From positions 1-55,807 of the forward strand of contig NZ_JACUUD010000007.1 of NCBI RefSeq assembly GCF_014859505.1: DNA of 55,807 nt, written 5' to 3'. Under the pieces are notes generated by a model. It saw only the letters and a list, made by a program, of their open reading frames with translations, searched no databases and had not been told where the DNA came from. Below, piece by piece: positions 44,270 through 55,337 of the stretch. The DNA comes from Halomonas sp. Lineage in GTDB: Bacteria > Pseudomonadota > Gammaproteobacteria > Pseudomonadales > Halomonadaceae. The position numbers were made by a program, and so were the translations under genes. How positions within the stretch are numbered: the first letter of the stretch is position 1; each line of letters opens with the position of its first letter.

Positions 44270-44295
44270 GAACGCCACCCCCGAGGGTGGCGTTC
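44270..44295 (+). terminator. Terminator after ihfA
   Basis: An 11-bp stem GAACGCCACCC/GGGTGGCGTTC with a CCGA loop, 23 bases after the ihfA stop; the thymine tail is short. Confidence 0.75.
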
Positions 44296-44360
44296 TCCGC
44301 TTGAGGGCGTTGTCCTGTGTGCCTGGGCGGGGGGTGGGGCAGGGGAGTGAGTGGGAGGCG

Positions 44361-44570
44361 TCAGACCGAGCCTCCGTTTTCCAGCACCCAGGTGATCACT
44401 ACCTTGAGGATGTAGCCCAGCATGCCGGCGCCGAGCACGATGAACAGCATCAGGGTGCCGAAGCGGCCGGCGTTGGATTTCTTCGCTAGGTCCCAGATGA
44501 TGAAGCCCATGAACAGGATCAGTCCTCCGATCATGATCGGGGTGATCCAGGCCTCGAAGGTCTGCTGCAT
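44361..44570 (-). CDS. DUF2788 small membrane protein
   Basis: A 69-residue protein with two transmembrane helices (TPIMIGGLILFMGFIIWDLA and LMLFIVLGAGMLGYILKVVI), matching the DUF2788 family. GGGAGG is placed well before the ATG. Function unknown; it is transcribed alone, convergent with ihfA. Confidence 0.88.
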   Translation of the reverse strand: MQQTFEAWITPIMIGGLILFMGFIIWDLAKKSNAGRFGTLMLFIVLGAGMLGYILKVVITWVLENGGSV

Positions 44571-44744
44571 GTTGCCTCCCGTGCAGGGTGGGGAAGAGAC
44601 CCAGTATTATACTCGGTCTCTCCCTGGCCTTGCAGGAGAATGCGTGCGGCGAAATGCCCCGTCCCTGCGGCGGTGAAGATGCGAGACAGCAATGAGTCGT
44701 GTTAATATCTGACCAGAATTCTCAGGTATACTCAGGACATGCCC

Positions 44745-45203
44745 ATGCTCAAGATCTTTGTCGGTACCATGTATGGCGGCGCCCTGGACGTCGCCGAGCA
44801 GGTCAAGCCGTTGCTGGAGGAGGCCGGCTATTCCGTTGCCATCTACGACAACCCCACCCTGGAAGATCTCACGGGGTCGCCTACCGATCTGGCGCTTTTC
44901 TGTGTCTCCACCACCGGCAGTGGCGATTACCCGGGCAACTTCGTGCCCTTCGCCCGGTCCATCGCCGAGCAGAGTCCCGGTCTTGCCTCGCTGCGCTATG
45001 GGCTGATCGCCCTGGGCGACAGCTCCTACGGCGAGACCTTCTGCGGCGCCGGTCGCCAGCTCGATGAGCTGCTGCAGGGGCAGGGCGCCACACGCCTGGG
45101 TGAGCGGCTGGAGGTCGACGCCATGGAGACCTTCATGGCCGATGACGCCGCGCTGCCCTGGGTCGAGGAGTGGATCGAGTCCGAAGCGCTCAAGGTGGCC
45201 TGA
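44745..45203 (+). CDS. Flavodoxin (MioC-like)
   Basis: A 152-residue FMN-binding electron carrier. The phosphate loop is FVGTMYGGALDVAEQ near the N-terminus, STTGSGDYPGNF is the 60s loop, and LIALGDSSYGETFCGAGRQL is the third FMN-contact strand, which resembles MioC and the flavodoxin domain of sulfite reductase. ATG 44745 has AGGA at a proper seven-base distance; ATG 44739, two residues longer, is too close to it. The redox partner is unknown. Confidence 0.9.
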   Translation: MLKIFVGTMYGGALDVAEQVKPLLEEAGYSVAIYDNPTLEDLTGSPTDLALFCVSTTGSGDYPGNFVPFARSIAEQSPGLASLRYGLIALGDSSYGETFCGAGRQLDELLQGQGATRLGERLEVDAMETFMADDAALPWVEEWIESEALKVA

Positions 45204-45204
45204 A

Positions 45205-45573
45205 ATGGGTGCTCAGCCTACCCCCGAGCGGCTCAGCCTCATGCTGGGACTGGTGCTGCTGATGTTGTCGACCCTCCCGCGCTACCTGGTGGGGGGCCAT
45301 GACAACCGCTTCAACCTGATCCTGATCGCCCTGGTGGTGGTAGCCGGCGTCGCCGCCGCCCATTGGCGCCTGCTCGAGGCCGAGGCTCGGGCCCGCCTGC
45401 CCCGCCTGATGGGGCGCCTGGGCCTCAGCATGGTGGTCGGCCTGGCGGGCATGGGGCTCTACCATGTCCTGTTCACCGACTTCATCGGCTGGGAGCTGCT
45501 GATTGCCCATGGCACCACCCTGGGTCTGCTGCTTCACGCGCTGTCGATCTGGCTGAAGGCGCCCAGCGCCTGA
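45205..45573 (+). CDS. Small integral membrane protein, hypothetical
   Basis: A 122-residue protein with four hydrophobic stretches (SLMLGLVLLMLSTLPRYLVG, FNLILIALVVVAGVAAAHW, LGLSMVVGLAGMGLYHVLFT, LLIAHGTTLGLLLHALSIWL). The ATG begins one base after the flavodoxin stop codon, so the genes are probably co-transcribed. No ribosome site stands out and no family was recognised. Confidence 0.72.
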   Translation: MGAQPTPERLSLMLGLVLLMLSTLPRYLVGGHDNRFNLILIALVVVAGVAAAHWRLLEAEARARLPRLMGRLGLSMVVGLAGMGLYHVLFTDFIGWELLIAHGTTLGLLLHALSIWLKAPSA

Positions 45574-45616
45574 CGTCAGGGGCCTCAGGCCGAGGTCATC
45601 CAGGCGCCATCACCAG

Positions 45617-45647
45617 AAACCCCGCGGCGTTGATGCCGGCGGGGTTT
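45617..45647. terminator. Terminator between convergent genes
   Basis: A 9-bp stem AAACCCCGC/GCGGGGTTT around a 13-base loop, 44 bases after the plus-strand gene and 46 before the stop of ppnN. Both arms end in short A/T runs, so it can act on either strand. Confidence 0.7.
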
Positions 45648-45692
45648 GCGTTCCTGCGTTGGCTTGCCTCTTGCTATGTGCCCTGTTTGCCG

Positions 45693-47054
45693 CTATCCCA
45701 GCGTGTAGCAGGGCTCGTAGTCGCCGGAGAGTTTCATGCGGCCCTGGGCGACGAAGGAGTCGAGCAGCTCGTCGAGGCGTGACATCAGTTCCGCTTCTGC
45801 CTGCAGGCGGAAGGGGCCACGGGCCTGGATGGCGCGGATACCCTGCTCCTTGACGTTACCGGCGACGATCCCCGAGAAGGCGCGGCGCAGGTTGGCGGCC
45901 AACTCATGAACGGGCTGGTTGCGGTGCAGGGCCAGGCTGGCCATGGCCTCGTGGCTGGGGTCGAAGGGCTCCTGGAAGGGACGGTCGATGGTCAGACGCC
46001 AGTTGTAATAGAAGGCGTCCTGGCGACTCCTGCGGTAGTCGGCCACCGCATCGATGCCCTTGCGCATGGTGCGCGCCACCTCGGTGGGGTCGTCGATGAT
46101 GATGCGATAGCGCTCCCGCGCTCCCTCGCCCAGGGTGTAGGTCAGGAACTCGTCGATGCGCGCGAAGTAGTCCGCGCTGTTCGCCGGGCCGGTGAAGATC
46201 ACCGGCAGTTCCACGTCGACGTTGTCCGGGTGGAGCAGGATGCCGAGCAGGTAGAGGATCTCCTCGGCCGTGCCCACCCCGCCGGGGAAGACGATGATGC
46301 CGTGGCCCAGGCGCACGAAGGCCTCCAGGCGTTTCTCGATGTCCGGCATCACCACCAGTTCGTTGACGATGGGATTGGGCGCCTCGGCGGCGATGATGCC
46401 GGGCTCCGAGACCCCCAGGTAGCGGCCCTCCCGTCGGCGCTGCTTGGCGTGGGCCACGTTGGCGCCCTTCATGGGGCCCTTCATGGCGCCGGGACCGCAG
46501 CCGGTGCAGATGTCCATCTCGCGAAGACCCAGGTGGTAGCCCACGTCCTTGCTGTACTCGTACTCCTCCCGGGAGATGGAGTGGCCGCCCCAGCACACCA
46601 CCAGGCTGGGATCGCGGCCCGGCTTGAGGGTGCCGGCCTTGCGCAGGATATGGAACACCGCATTGGTGGTGCCTTCGGCGGTCGTCAGATCGAAGCGCTG
46701 GTGCCCCTGGATCTCGTTGTAGACGTAGACGATATCGCGCAGTACCGAGGAGAGGTGCTCGCGAATCCCCCGGATCATCCTGCCGTCGACGAAGGCCTCG
46801 GCCGGGGCGTTGGTGAGCTTGAGGCGGATGCCGCGGTCCTGGGGAATCACCTCGATATCGAAGTCGTGGTAGGCCTCCAGCAGTGCGACGCTGTCATCGG
46901 TGGGAGAACCGCAGTTGAGCACTGCCAGCGAGCAGCGGCGGAGCAGGTCATGCAGCCCGGCCTTGGAGGTGTCGTGAAGGCGGCTGACCTCATGCTGGGA
47001 GAGGATCTCGAGGCTGCCTTCCGGGGAGATGATGCTGGAGATGGTGTCGGGCAT
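45693..47054 (-). CDS. ppnN: Pyrimidine/purine nucleotide 5'-monophosphate nucleosidase PpnN
   Basis: A 453-residue LOG-family enzyme that hydrolyses nucleotide monophosphates to base and ribose 5-phosphate, and in E. coli is activated by (p)ppGpp. The lysine-decarboxylase-like motif PGGVGTAEEILYLLGIL and the CTGCGPGAMKGPMKGANVAH segment are present. The N-terminal (about 1-110) and C-terminal regulatory domains of PpnN give the long size compared with about 190 residues for simple LOG proteins. AAGGACG lies before the ATG. Confidence 0.93.
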   Translation of the reverse strand: MPDTISSIISPEGSLEILSQHEVSRLHDTSKAGLHDLLRRCSLAVLNCGSPTDDSVALLEAYHDFDIEVIPQDRGIRLKLTNAPAEAFVDGRMIRGIREHLSSVLRDIVYVYNEIQGHQRFDLTTAEGTTNAVFHILRKAGTLKPGRDPSLVVCWGGHSISREEYEYSKDVGYHLGLREMDICTGCGPGAMKGPMKGANVAHAKQRRREGRYLGVSEPGIIAAEAPNPIVNELVVMPDIEKRLEAFVRLGHGIIVFPGGVGTAEEILYLLGILLHPDNVDVELPVIFTGPANSADYFARIDEFLTYTLGEGARERYRIIIDDPTEVARTMRKGIDAVADYRRSRQDAFYYNWRLTIDRPFQEPFDPSHEAMASLALHRNQPVHELAANLRRAFSGIVAGNVKEQGIRAIQARGPFRLQAEAELMSRLDELLDSFVAQGRMKLSGDYEPCYTLG

Positions 47055-47152
47055 TCAGGCGTCCTTGTCGCTTGTGTCGTTCCTGCCGATGCTATCACGG
47101 CAACTTGTTGCCCGGTGCTACAATGCCCTGTCCATCCGTCATCTGGCCCGTC

Positions 47153-48067
47153 ATGTTCAACGCGCTCTACTTTCGCACCTTCATCACCCTGGTCGAGACC
47201 GGCAGCTTCACCCTGACGGCACGGCGCCTGGAGATGACCCAGCCCGGCGTCAGCCAGCACGTACGCAAGCTCGAGCAGTACCTCGACAAGCCGCTGCTCG
47301 AGCGCCATGGCCGCCGCTTCACGCTGACCGAGGCGGGACGACGGGCCTACGACTATGCCCTGAAGCTGTTCGCCGAGCACGAGCAGTTCCGCCATTCGCT
47401 GGATGCCGACTCCCTCTACTCCGGGGACTGCCGCCTGGCCTCGCCGGGCAGCGTCGGGGTGATGCTCTATCCCTTCCTGCTGGGCCAGCAGCAGATGCAT
47501 CCCGGCCTCACGGTGAGCTACAGCTTCGCCTTCAACCACGAGATCACGCAGGACGTGCAGGCCGGCCGCTACGACCTGGGCATCGTCACCGACCCCGTCC
47601 GCCAGCCCGACCTGACGGTGGAGCCCTGGCACCGCGAGCCCCTGTGCCTGGTGGTTCCGGCGGATTTCGCCGGCAGTGGCCTGGCCGACCTCATGGGCAT
47701 CGGCTTCATCAACTACTCCGACGGCCTCAACCACGCCGGCGCCCTGCTGCGCAGCAACTTCCCGGAGGAGTTCCACTCGATCAGTCACTTCCGTCGCCAG
47801 GGCTTCACCAACGAGGTGGGGATGGTGCTGGACGCGGTGGCCCGGGGGCTGGGGTTCACCGTGGTGTCGCGGCTGGTGCTGGAGACCTCGCCGTGGCAGC
47901 GCCAGGTGAAGGAGCTGGACCTGCCGGTGGCGGTCCACGAGACGCTGCATCTGGTGAGTCGCCGCGGCATGGAGATCCCGCGCCGCTATGCCCGTTTACT
48001 GGAGGATTTCCGCGAGCAGCGCCGCCAGGCGCTCTACGGCTACAGCGAGCAGCCGGGGTTCGGCTGA
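47153..48067 (+). CDS. LysR family transcriptional regulator
   Basis: A 304-residue regulator with an N-terminal winged helix-turn-helix (FRTFITLVETGSFTLTARRL, EMTQPGVSQHVRKLEQYLDK) and a C-terminal periplasmic-binding-like effector domain. ATG 47153 fits the family start; it lacks a strong ribosome site, and ATG 47123 would add ten residues. It is divergent from ppnN and convergent with the sulfite dehydrogenase genes. Target and effector are unknown; LysR proteins often control the divergent neighbour. Confidence 0.9.
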   Translation: MFNALYFRTFITLVETGSFTLTARRLEMTQPGVSQHVRKLEQYLDKPLLERHGRRFTLTEAGRRAYDYALKLFAEHEQFRHSLDADSLYSGDCRLASPGSVGVMLYPFLLGQQQMHPGLTVSYSFAFNHEITQDVQAGRYDLGIVTDPVRQPDLTVEPWHREPLCLVVPADFAGSGLADLMGIGFINYSDGLNHAGALLRSNFPEEFHSISHFRRQGFTNEVGMVLDAVARGLGFTVVSRLVLETSPWQRQVKELDLPVAVHETLHLVSRRGMEIPRRYARLLEDFREQRRQALYGYSEQPGFG

Positions 48068-48071
48068 GGGA

Positions 48072-48099
48072 GGGCCGCCCGGGCCGTCACGGGCGGCCC
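48072..48099. terminator. Hairpin between convergent lysR and cytochrome c genes
   Basis: A perfect 10-bp GC stem GGGCCGCCCG/CGGGCGGCCC with an 8-base loop fills the 44-base gap. No thymine run. Confidence 0.5.
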
Positions 48100-48111
48100 G
48101 GGCGGTGGTAG

Positions 48112-48435
48112 TCAGTCGCCTCCGGTGGCGCCGGTGACGAAGGTCACCAGCGCCTCGATATCATCGCTGGACAGTGAATCCGCGTAGGCCGGCATTACCC
48201 CGACCCCGCGGCTGACCGCGTTCCTCACCATGTCGGTGGTGGGGCCCAGCTGGTCGAGATTGGGACCGACCTGGCCACTGGTGCCGGCCGCGGCCAGGGT
48301 ATGACAGATCGCGCAGGCGGGGGTGGCCTCGCCGGTGAACAGGGCCTGGCCGCGTGCCGCCGGGTCCTGATCGGCCAGGGCGGGCAGGCAGAGCAGGGCG
48401 GTTACGCCGAGCAGGGGCGCGAAGGACTTCGCCAT
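48112..48435 (-). CDS. Small periplasmic cytochrome c (SorB-like)
   Basis: A 107-residue c-type cytochrome with signal peptide MAKSFAPLLGVTALLCLPAL, the haem-binding motif CAICH, and a distal methionine in GVGVMPAYADSLSSDDIEAL. It lies 77 bases downstream of the molybdenum sulfite dehydrogenase on the same strand, so it is the likely electron acceptor, as SorB is for SorA. AGAGGAA precedes ATG 48435. Confidence 0.88.
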   Translation of the reverse strand: MAKSFAPLLGVTALLCLPALADQDPAARGQALFTGEATPACAICHTLAAAGTSGQVGPNLDQLGPTTDMVRNAVSRGVGVMPAYADSLSSDDIEALVTFVTGATGGD

Positions 48436-48512
48436 TGAGATTCCTCTTTCGGAAGGACTTGCGTCATGCGAAAGGCAGCGGCCGGGTGGCCGCTGCCCGT
48501 TGGGGAGCGGGA

Positions 48513-49736
48513 TCAAACCGTCACGGTGACGCCATGATCCTCCCAGCCGTTATGGCCATAGCCTCGTTCGTTCTCGACGCGTTCGCGGGGCTGGCTGTTG
48601 CCCGCCACGTCGGTGGCCCGTGAGACGATGCGGTGCTCGCCGGGGGAGAGGCTGGCCTTGAGGACGAAGGGACGCCAGGCGTAAGGTCCCAGGTCCGGGC
48701 CGATGATTTCCGCCTCCTGCCAGCTGTCGCCACCGTCCACCGAGACCTCGACTCTTTCTATTGCCGTGGTGCCGCCGAAGGCGACCCCGTAGATCAGGTT
48801 TTCGCCCTCGTGGGTGGTGTCCAGGGGTAGGGTCACCCAGGATTTGACGTTCATGTCCCACATGGAGGGCTGGTCCGGCGAGCCGCCCACGCCAACCTCG
48901 CGCACCCGGTAGCCGGAGGCCTGGATCTTGGCGTCCGTTTGTGACTCGGTCATGGCCAGGCGCTTGACGTACTTGACGTTGTTGACCCCGTAGTAGCCTG
49001 GGACCACCAGCCGCAGCGGCCCGCCATGGGCGCGGTCCAGAGGCTCGTCGTTCATCTCCCAGGCCAGGATGGCGGACTCCATGGCTTCCATGGGCACCGA
49101 GCGCTCGACCATGATGTCCTTGGGATCAAGCCCCTCGGGTATCTTCTCGCCACCGGTGCCGGTAATGTAGCGGGCGCCGTCGACCGGTCCGCCCAGGGCC
49201 TCCACCACGGTCTTGAGGGGGACGCCTGTCCATACCACGCAGCCCGCCGCGCCGACGGTCCACTGGGTGCCGCCGGCCCCGTGGGCGAAGAAAGCGCGGC
49301 CGTTGCCGGAACACTGCAGTACCGAGGCAACGGTGGTGACGTCCATACGCTTGAGCTCTGCGAGCGTGAAGCTGCGCGGATTATTGACGCCCTCGATGCT
49401 GATTTCCCAGGCATCGGGGTCATCGGTGATGCTTTCGTCCGGGGCGGGAAGGTTGTTGCGCACGAACAGCGTGCGGCTGGGGGTGACCACGCCGCTGCGG
49501 ATCGCGCCGCGCTCGGTCTCGATGGTCTCGCGGCCGTGGACGATCAGGTCCTGCTGGCGCTTCCAGGCCACGTAGTCGGGCAGCGAGCTGGCCGGTTCCG
49601 CCCGGGCGACCGGGGTCAGCTGCATCAGGCCCAGCGCCGCCAGGGCACCGGCGCTGCCCTTGAGCAGGGTACGGCGTGCCGGGTTGTCCAGGGTATGTGA
49701 CGGTTCCGGGGGCATCGAGGATGACGGGGATGTCAT
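48513..49736 (-). CDS. sorA: Sulfite dehydrogenase, molybdopterin subunit (SorA-like)
   Basis: A 407-residue periplasmic molybdoenzyme that oxidises sulfite to sulfate. The N-terminus has a twin-arginine-like signal (PARRTLLKGSAGALAALGLM). The molybdenum-ligand cysteine is in VLQCSGNGRAFF, followed by GAAGCVVWTGVPLKTVVEAL, and PLRLVVPGYYGVNNVKYVKR matches the sulfite oxidase fold; the C-terminal dimerisation domain (IERVEVSVDGGDSWQEAEI) is complete. AGGAG lies before the ATG. SoxC of the Sox system is a close relative, but the partner cytochrome and absence of other sox genes favour SorA. Confidence 0.9.
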   Translation of the reverse strand: MTSPSSSMPPEPSHTLDNPARRTLLKGSAGALAALGLMQLTPVARAEPASSLPDYVAWKRQQDLIVHGRETIETERGAIRSGVVTPSRTLFVRNNLPAPDESITDDPDAWEISIEGVNNPRSFTLAELKRMDVTTVASVLQCSGNGRAFFAHGAGGTQWTVGAAGCVVWTGVPLKTVVEALGGPVDGARYITGTGGEKIPEGLDPKDIMVERSVPMEAMESAILAWEMNDEPLDRAHGGPLRLVVPGYYGVNNVKYVKRLAMTESQTDAKIQASGYRVREVGVGGSPDQPSMWDMNVKSWVTLPLDTTHEGENLIYGVAFGGTTAIERVEVSVDGGDSWQEAEIIGPDLGPYAWRPFVLKASLSPGEHRIVSRATDVAGNSQPRERVENERGYGHNGWEDHGVTVTV

Positions 49737-49751
49737 GGCATCACTCCTGTG

Positions 49752-49793
49752 ATTGTTGTGGTGTCGTACGGAATTGTTGTGGCGTCGTACGGA
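49752..49793. repeat. 21-bp tandem repeat in the sorA leader
   Basis: Two adjacent 21-base copies (49752-49772 and 49773-49793) differ at one position; each contains TTGTTGTGG and GTCGTACGGA. They lie between the sorA promoter and its ribosome site, 16-57 bases upstream of the start codon. They could be a regulator-binding array or a simple duplication. Confidence 0.85.
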
Positions 49794-49830
49794 GGTGAGG
49801 CACGGGTGGGACGCCCGAACCTGTCATATC

Positions 49831-49859
49831 TATATAAGTTCCATTTCTTATTTGGTCAA
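49831..49859 (-). promoter_or_regulatory. Promoter of the sorA operon
   Basis: On the minus strand TTGACC (49854-49859) and TATATA (49831-49836) are separated by exactly 17 bases of AT-rich DNA, about 95 bases upstream of sorA. It is among the best sigma-70-like elements in the window. Confidence 0.65.
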
Positions 49860-49877
49860 ACCGATCCTTCAACGTAT

Positions 49878-49902
49878 CAGGCCCTGCCGATGGCGGGGCC
49901 TG
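49878..49902 (-). terminator. Terminator after gcvP
   Basis: An 11-bp stem CAGGCCCTGCC/GGCGGGGCCTG with a GAT loop (one T-G pair), 53 bases after the gcvP stop and before the sorA promoter. Confidence 0.6.
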
Positions 49903-49954
49903 CTGCGTTCAGGCGCCGGCGCCGAGCGACCGGCGCTCGGGTCAGCCGCCTCGA

Positions 49955-52849
<2,895 letters not shown>

Positions 52850-52952
52850 GGGGGCACCGTAGCGTGGGTCAGGGCCGTCGCGGGGACGACGCGGGCGATG
52901 AAATCAACTCCCCGGCCGGGCGGCCGGGGCAGTGCAGGCGTGACGTTACGGC

Positions 52953-53345
52953 TCAGTCGTCGGACTGGGCCACGGCGGCGTAGCCGTCGGCGTCGAGCAG
53001 GTCGTCGAGCTGGGCGCTGTCGTCCAGGCGCACCTTTATGATCCAGCCGCCCTCGTAGGGGGCCTCGTTGACGGTCTCGGGGGCGTCTTCCAGGGCCTCG
53101 TTGACGGCGATGACCTCGCCGGCCACTGGGGCGTAGAGGTCGGAGGCGGCCTTGACCGACTCGATCACGCCGAACTCCTCCTTGACCGCGAGGGAGCGGC
53201 CGACTTCGGGCAGCTCGACGAAGACCACGTCGCCAAGCGCTTCCTGGGCGTGGTCGCTGATGCCGACGGTCACGGTGCCGTCACCGTTGTCGAGCACCCA
53301 TTCATGGCTGTCGGCGTAGCGAAGGTTGGCAGGAATTGAGCTCAT
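52953..53345 (-). CDS. gcvH: Glycine cleavage system H protein
   Basis: A 130-residue lipoyl carrier protein. The lipoylated lysine is Lys65 in [20 protein letters not shown]. Start ATG 53345 has AGGAAA upstream. It is first in the gcvH-gcvP operon and divergent from the symporter-gcvT genes; the four proteins GcvT, GcvH, GcvP and lipoamide dehydrogenase (not in the window) convert glycine to CO2, ammonia and methylene-tetrahydrofolate. Confidence 0.98.
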   Translation of the reverse strand: MSSIPANLRYADSHEWVLDNGDGTVTVGISDHAQEALGDVVFVELPEVGRSLAVKEEFGVIESVKAASDLYAPVAGEVIAVNEALEDAPETVNEAPYEGGWIIKVRLDDSAQLDDLLDADGYAAVAQSDD

Positions 53346-53350
53346 GGGGA

Positions 53351-53373
53351 TTTCCTATACGAAAAAGGTTTTC
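53351..53373. repeat. Copy A of a 23-bp element at gcvH
   Basis: TTTCCTATACGAAA then AAGGTTTTC. It agrees with copy B (53649-53671) at 20 of 23 positions. Its first 14 bases form a near-palindrome (TTTC...GAAA arms around TATA). It directly abuts the gcvH start and includes its ribosome site. Confidence 0.6.
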
Positions 53374-53855
53374 TGGATTCGCAAATGCTAACGCCATCGA
53401 CGGCGTTTGGCGAGCCCCTGCGACGTCTCGGGAGCGTGTGCCCGACCTCAAGGGTGGCCCGACCCGGGTGATTCGTCCAGCTGTCAGCCTCCATGGAGGG
53501 GAATCCCCATCGGCGGAGCGACGCATCCGCCGAGTGTGGTGCGGCACGATGCCGATGTCGCCTGCCGGATGCGGCGTTGGCGTCGATTCGGTCTACTCTG
53601 CGAGTGTGTCCGTGTCTCTGTATTGGCTCCGAAGAGGGGTCGCCTGTGTTTCCTATAAGAAATATGTTTTCACTGAGCGGGAGAATCGTTGACGGACTGA
53701 CCCTCGCCAGGGTGGTGATGAGACGGCAAGATCCGCTATCTTATCGCGGTTCGATTCGTCGATCCTGCGCACGATGATTCGAAGGGCGGGAGGATCGCCT
53801 GTTATCGTGGGCTGTGAGGGGCAAATCAAAACAACAATCGCTAAGGGAGATTCAC
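53374..53855. other. Divergent gcvH / symporter control region
   Basis: No gene was recognised in this stretch. It holds copy B of the 23-bp element and a dense set of hairpins at about 53489-53580: CCTCCATGGAGG palindrome, GGGGAATCCCC, CGGCGGA/TCCGCCG (53511-53517 with 53526-53532) and GCCGGATGCGGC. TTGACG at 53689-53694 has no good -10 partner. Neither strand fits the glycine riboswitch consensus by eye. Confidence 0.4.
53649..53671. repeat. Copy B of the 23-bp element
   Basis: TTTCCTATAAGAAA then TATGTTTTC, in the same orientation as copy A and about 185 bases before the symporter ribosome site. See copy A at 53351-53373. Confidence 0.6.
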
Positions 53856-55259
53856 GTGGAAACCTTGACCAGTATTTTCGGCTCCATCAACGGGGTGGTG
53901 TGGGGGCCGCTGATGCTCATCCTGCTGCTGGGGGTGGGCTTCTACCTGCAGATCGGCCTCAAGCTGATGCCGCTGCGCAAGCTCGGCATGGGCTTCAAGC
54001 TGATGTGGCAGGGGCGGGATGCCAAGCCGGTGCCGGGGGAAAAGAAGAAGGATGATGACGGCGAGATCTCGCCCTTCAACGCCCTGATGACGGCGCTTTC
54101 CGCCACCATCGGCACCGGCAACATCGCCGGCGTGGCCACCGCCATCGCCCTGGGCGGCCCCGGCGCGGTGTTCTGGATGTGGATCACGGCGCTGGTGGGC
54201 ATGGCCACCAAGTTCGCCGAGGCGGTGCTGGCGGTGCGCTACCGCGAGACCGACAGCACGGGCTTCCATGTAGGCGGCCCGATGTTCTACATCAAGAATG
54301 GCCTGGGCAAAAAGTGGTTGTGGCTGGGCGGTGCCTTCGCCTTCTTCGGGGCCGTGGCGGCCTTCGGCATCGGCAACACCGTGCAGTCTAACTCGGTGGC
54401 CGACGCCCTGGACTCCACCTTCGGCATCCCCCATGGGCTCACCGGCGTGGTGATCATGGTGCTGGCCGGCGCAGTCATCCTCGGCGGCATCAAGCGGATC
54501 GCCAAGGTGGCCGGCAAGCTCGTGCCGATCATGGGCATCCTCTACGTGATCGCCGGCATCCTGGTCCTGATCGTCAATGCCGGCCAGATCGGCGAGGCCT
54601 TCAGGCTGATCTTCTACTACGCCTTCAACCCGATCGCGGCGGCCGGCGGCTTCGCCGGGGCGGCGGTGATGGCGGCCATTCGCTTCGGTGTGGCCCGCGG
54701 CATCTTCTCCAACGAGGCGGGTCTGGGCAGCGCGCCCATCGCCCACGCCGCGGCCAGGACCAAGAACCCGGTTCGCCAGGGCATGATCGCGATGCTCGGC
54801 ACCTTCATCGATACCATCATCATCTGCACCATCACCGCCCTGGTGATTCTCACCTCGACGGTGTGGATCGAGGGGGAGGCCGGTGCCTCGCTGACTGCCC
54901 TCTCGTTCGACGCGGCCCTACCGGGCTTCGGCAACCAGATCGTGTCGGTGGCACTGGCGGTCTTCGCCTTCACCACCATCCTCGGCTGGTCCTTCTATGG
55001 CGAGAAGTGCTTCCAGTTCCTGTTCGGTACCCGTTCGATCATGCTCTACCGGGTGCTGTTCGTGCTGGCGATCCCGCTGGGCGCCATGGCCAACCTGGGC
55101 TTCATCTGGCTGATGGCCGACACCTTCAATGCCATGATGGCGATTCCCAACCTGATCGCCCTGGCGCTGCTCTCGCCGGTGGTGTTCAAGCTGACCCGGG
55201 ATTACTTCGACGGCAAGGAGATCCTGCCGGGCGAGGAGCTCGACCACGACAAGGGCTGA
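53856..55259 (+). CDS. Alanine/glycine:cation symporter (AgcS family)
   Basis: A 467-residue sodium:amino-acid symporter with about eleven helices. AgcS landmarks are ALSATIGTGNIAGVATAIAL, GGPGAVFWMWITALVGMATK, GGPMFYIKNGLG and GIFSNEAGLGSAPIAHAAAR. GTG 53856 is the start, with AAGGGAGA upstream. Position directly before gcvT and opposite gcvHP suggests it imports glycine or alanine for the cleavage system; substrate choice is an inference from context. Confidence 0.94.
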   Translation: METLTSIFGSINGVVWGPLMLILLLGVGFYLQIGLKLMPLRKLGMGFKLMWQGRDAKPVPGEKKKDDDGEISPFNALMTALSATIGTGNIAGVATAIALGGPGAVFWMWITALVGMATKFAEAVLAVRYRETDSTGFHVGGPMFYIKNGLGKKWLWLGGAFAFFGAVAAFGIGNTVQSNSVADALDSTFGIPHGLTGVVIMVLAGAVILGGIKRIAKVAGKLVPIMGILYVIAGILVLIVNAGQIGEAFRLIFYYAFNPIAAAGGFAGAAVMAAIRFGVARGIFSNEAGLGSAPIAHAAARTKNPVRQGMIAMLGTFIDTIIICTITALVILTSTVWIEGEAGASLTALSFDAALPGFGNQIVSVALAVFAFTTILGWSFYGEKCFQFLFGTRSIMLYRVLFVLAIPLGAMANLGFIWLMADTFNAMMAIPNLIALALLSPVVFKLTRDYFDGKEILPGEELDHDKG

Positions 55260-55275
55260 GGCCGGCCCGATGACC

Positions 55276-55302
55276 GCGGGAGTTGCCCTGTGCACCTCCC
55301 GC
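55276..55302 (+). terminator. Weak hairpin between symporter gene and gcvT
   Basis: GCGGGAG (55276-55282) pairs with CTCCCGC (55296-55302) around a 13-base loop, with no thymine run. It may only reduce transcription into gcvT. Confidence 0.3.
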
Positions 55303-55337
55303 CTCGGTTTGAGCCACCTATCCGTGAGGGAGAGGCA

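Noticed and set aside
53380..53400. Sigma-54 promoter upstream of gcvH (minus strand TGGC...TTTGC)
   Set aside because: The GG and GC elements are one base too far apart for the strict -24/-12 spacing.
53374..53855. Glycine riboswitch upstream of gcvH or the symporter
   Set aside because: I looked for the conserved core strings on both strands and found none in the right order; hairpins alone do not justify the call.
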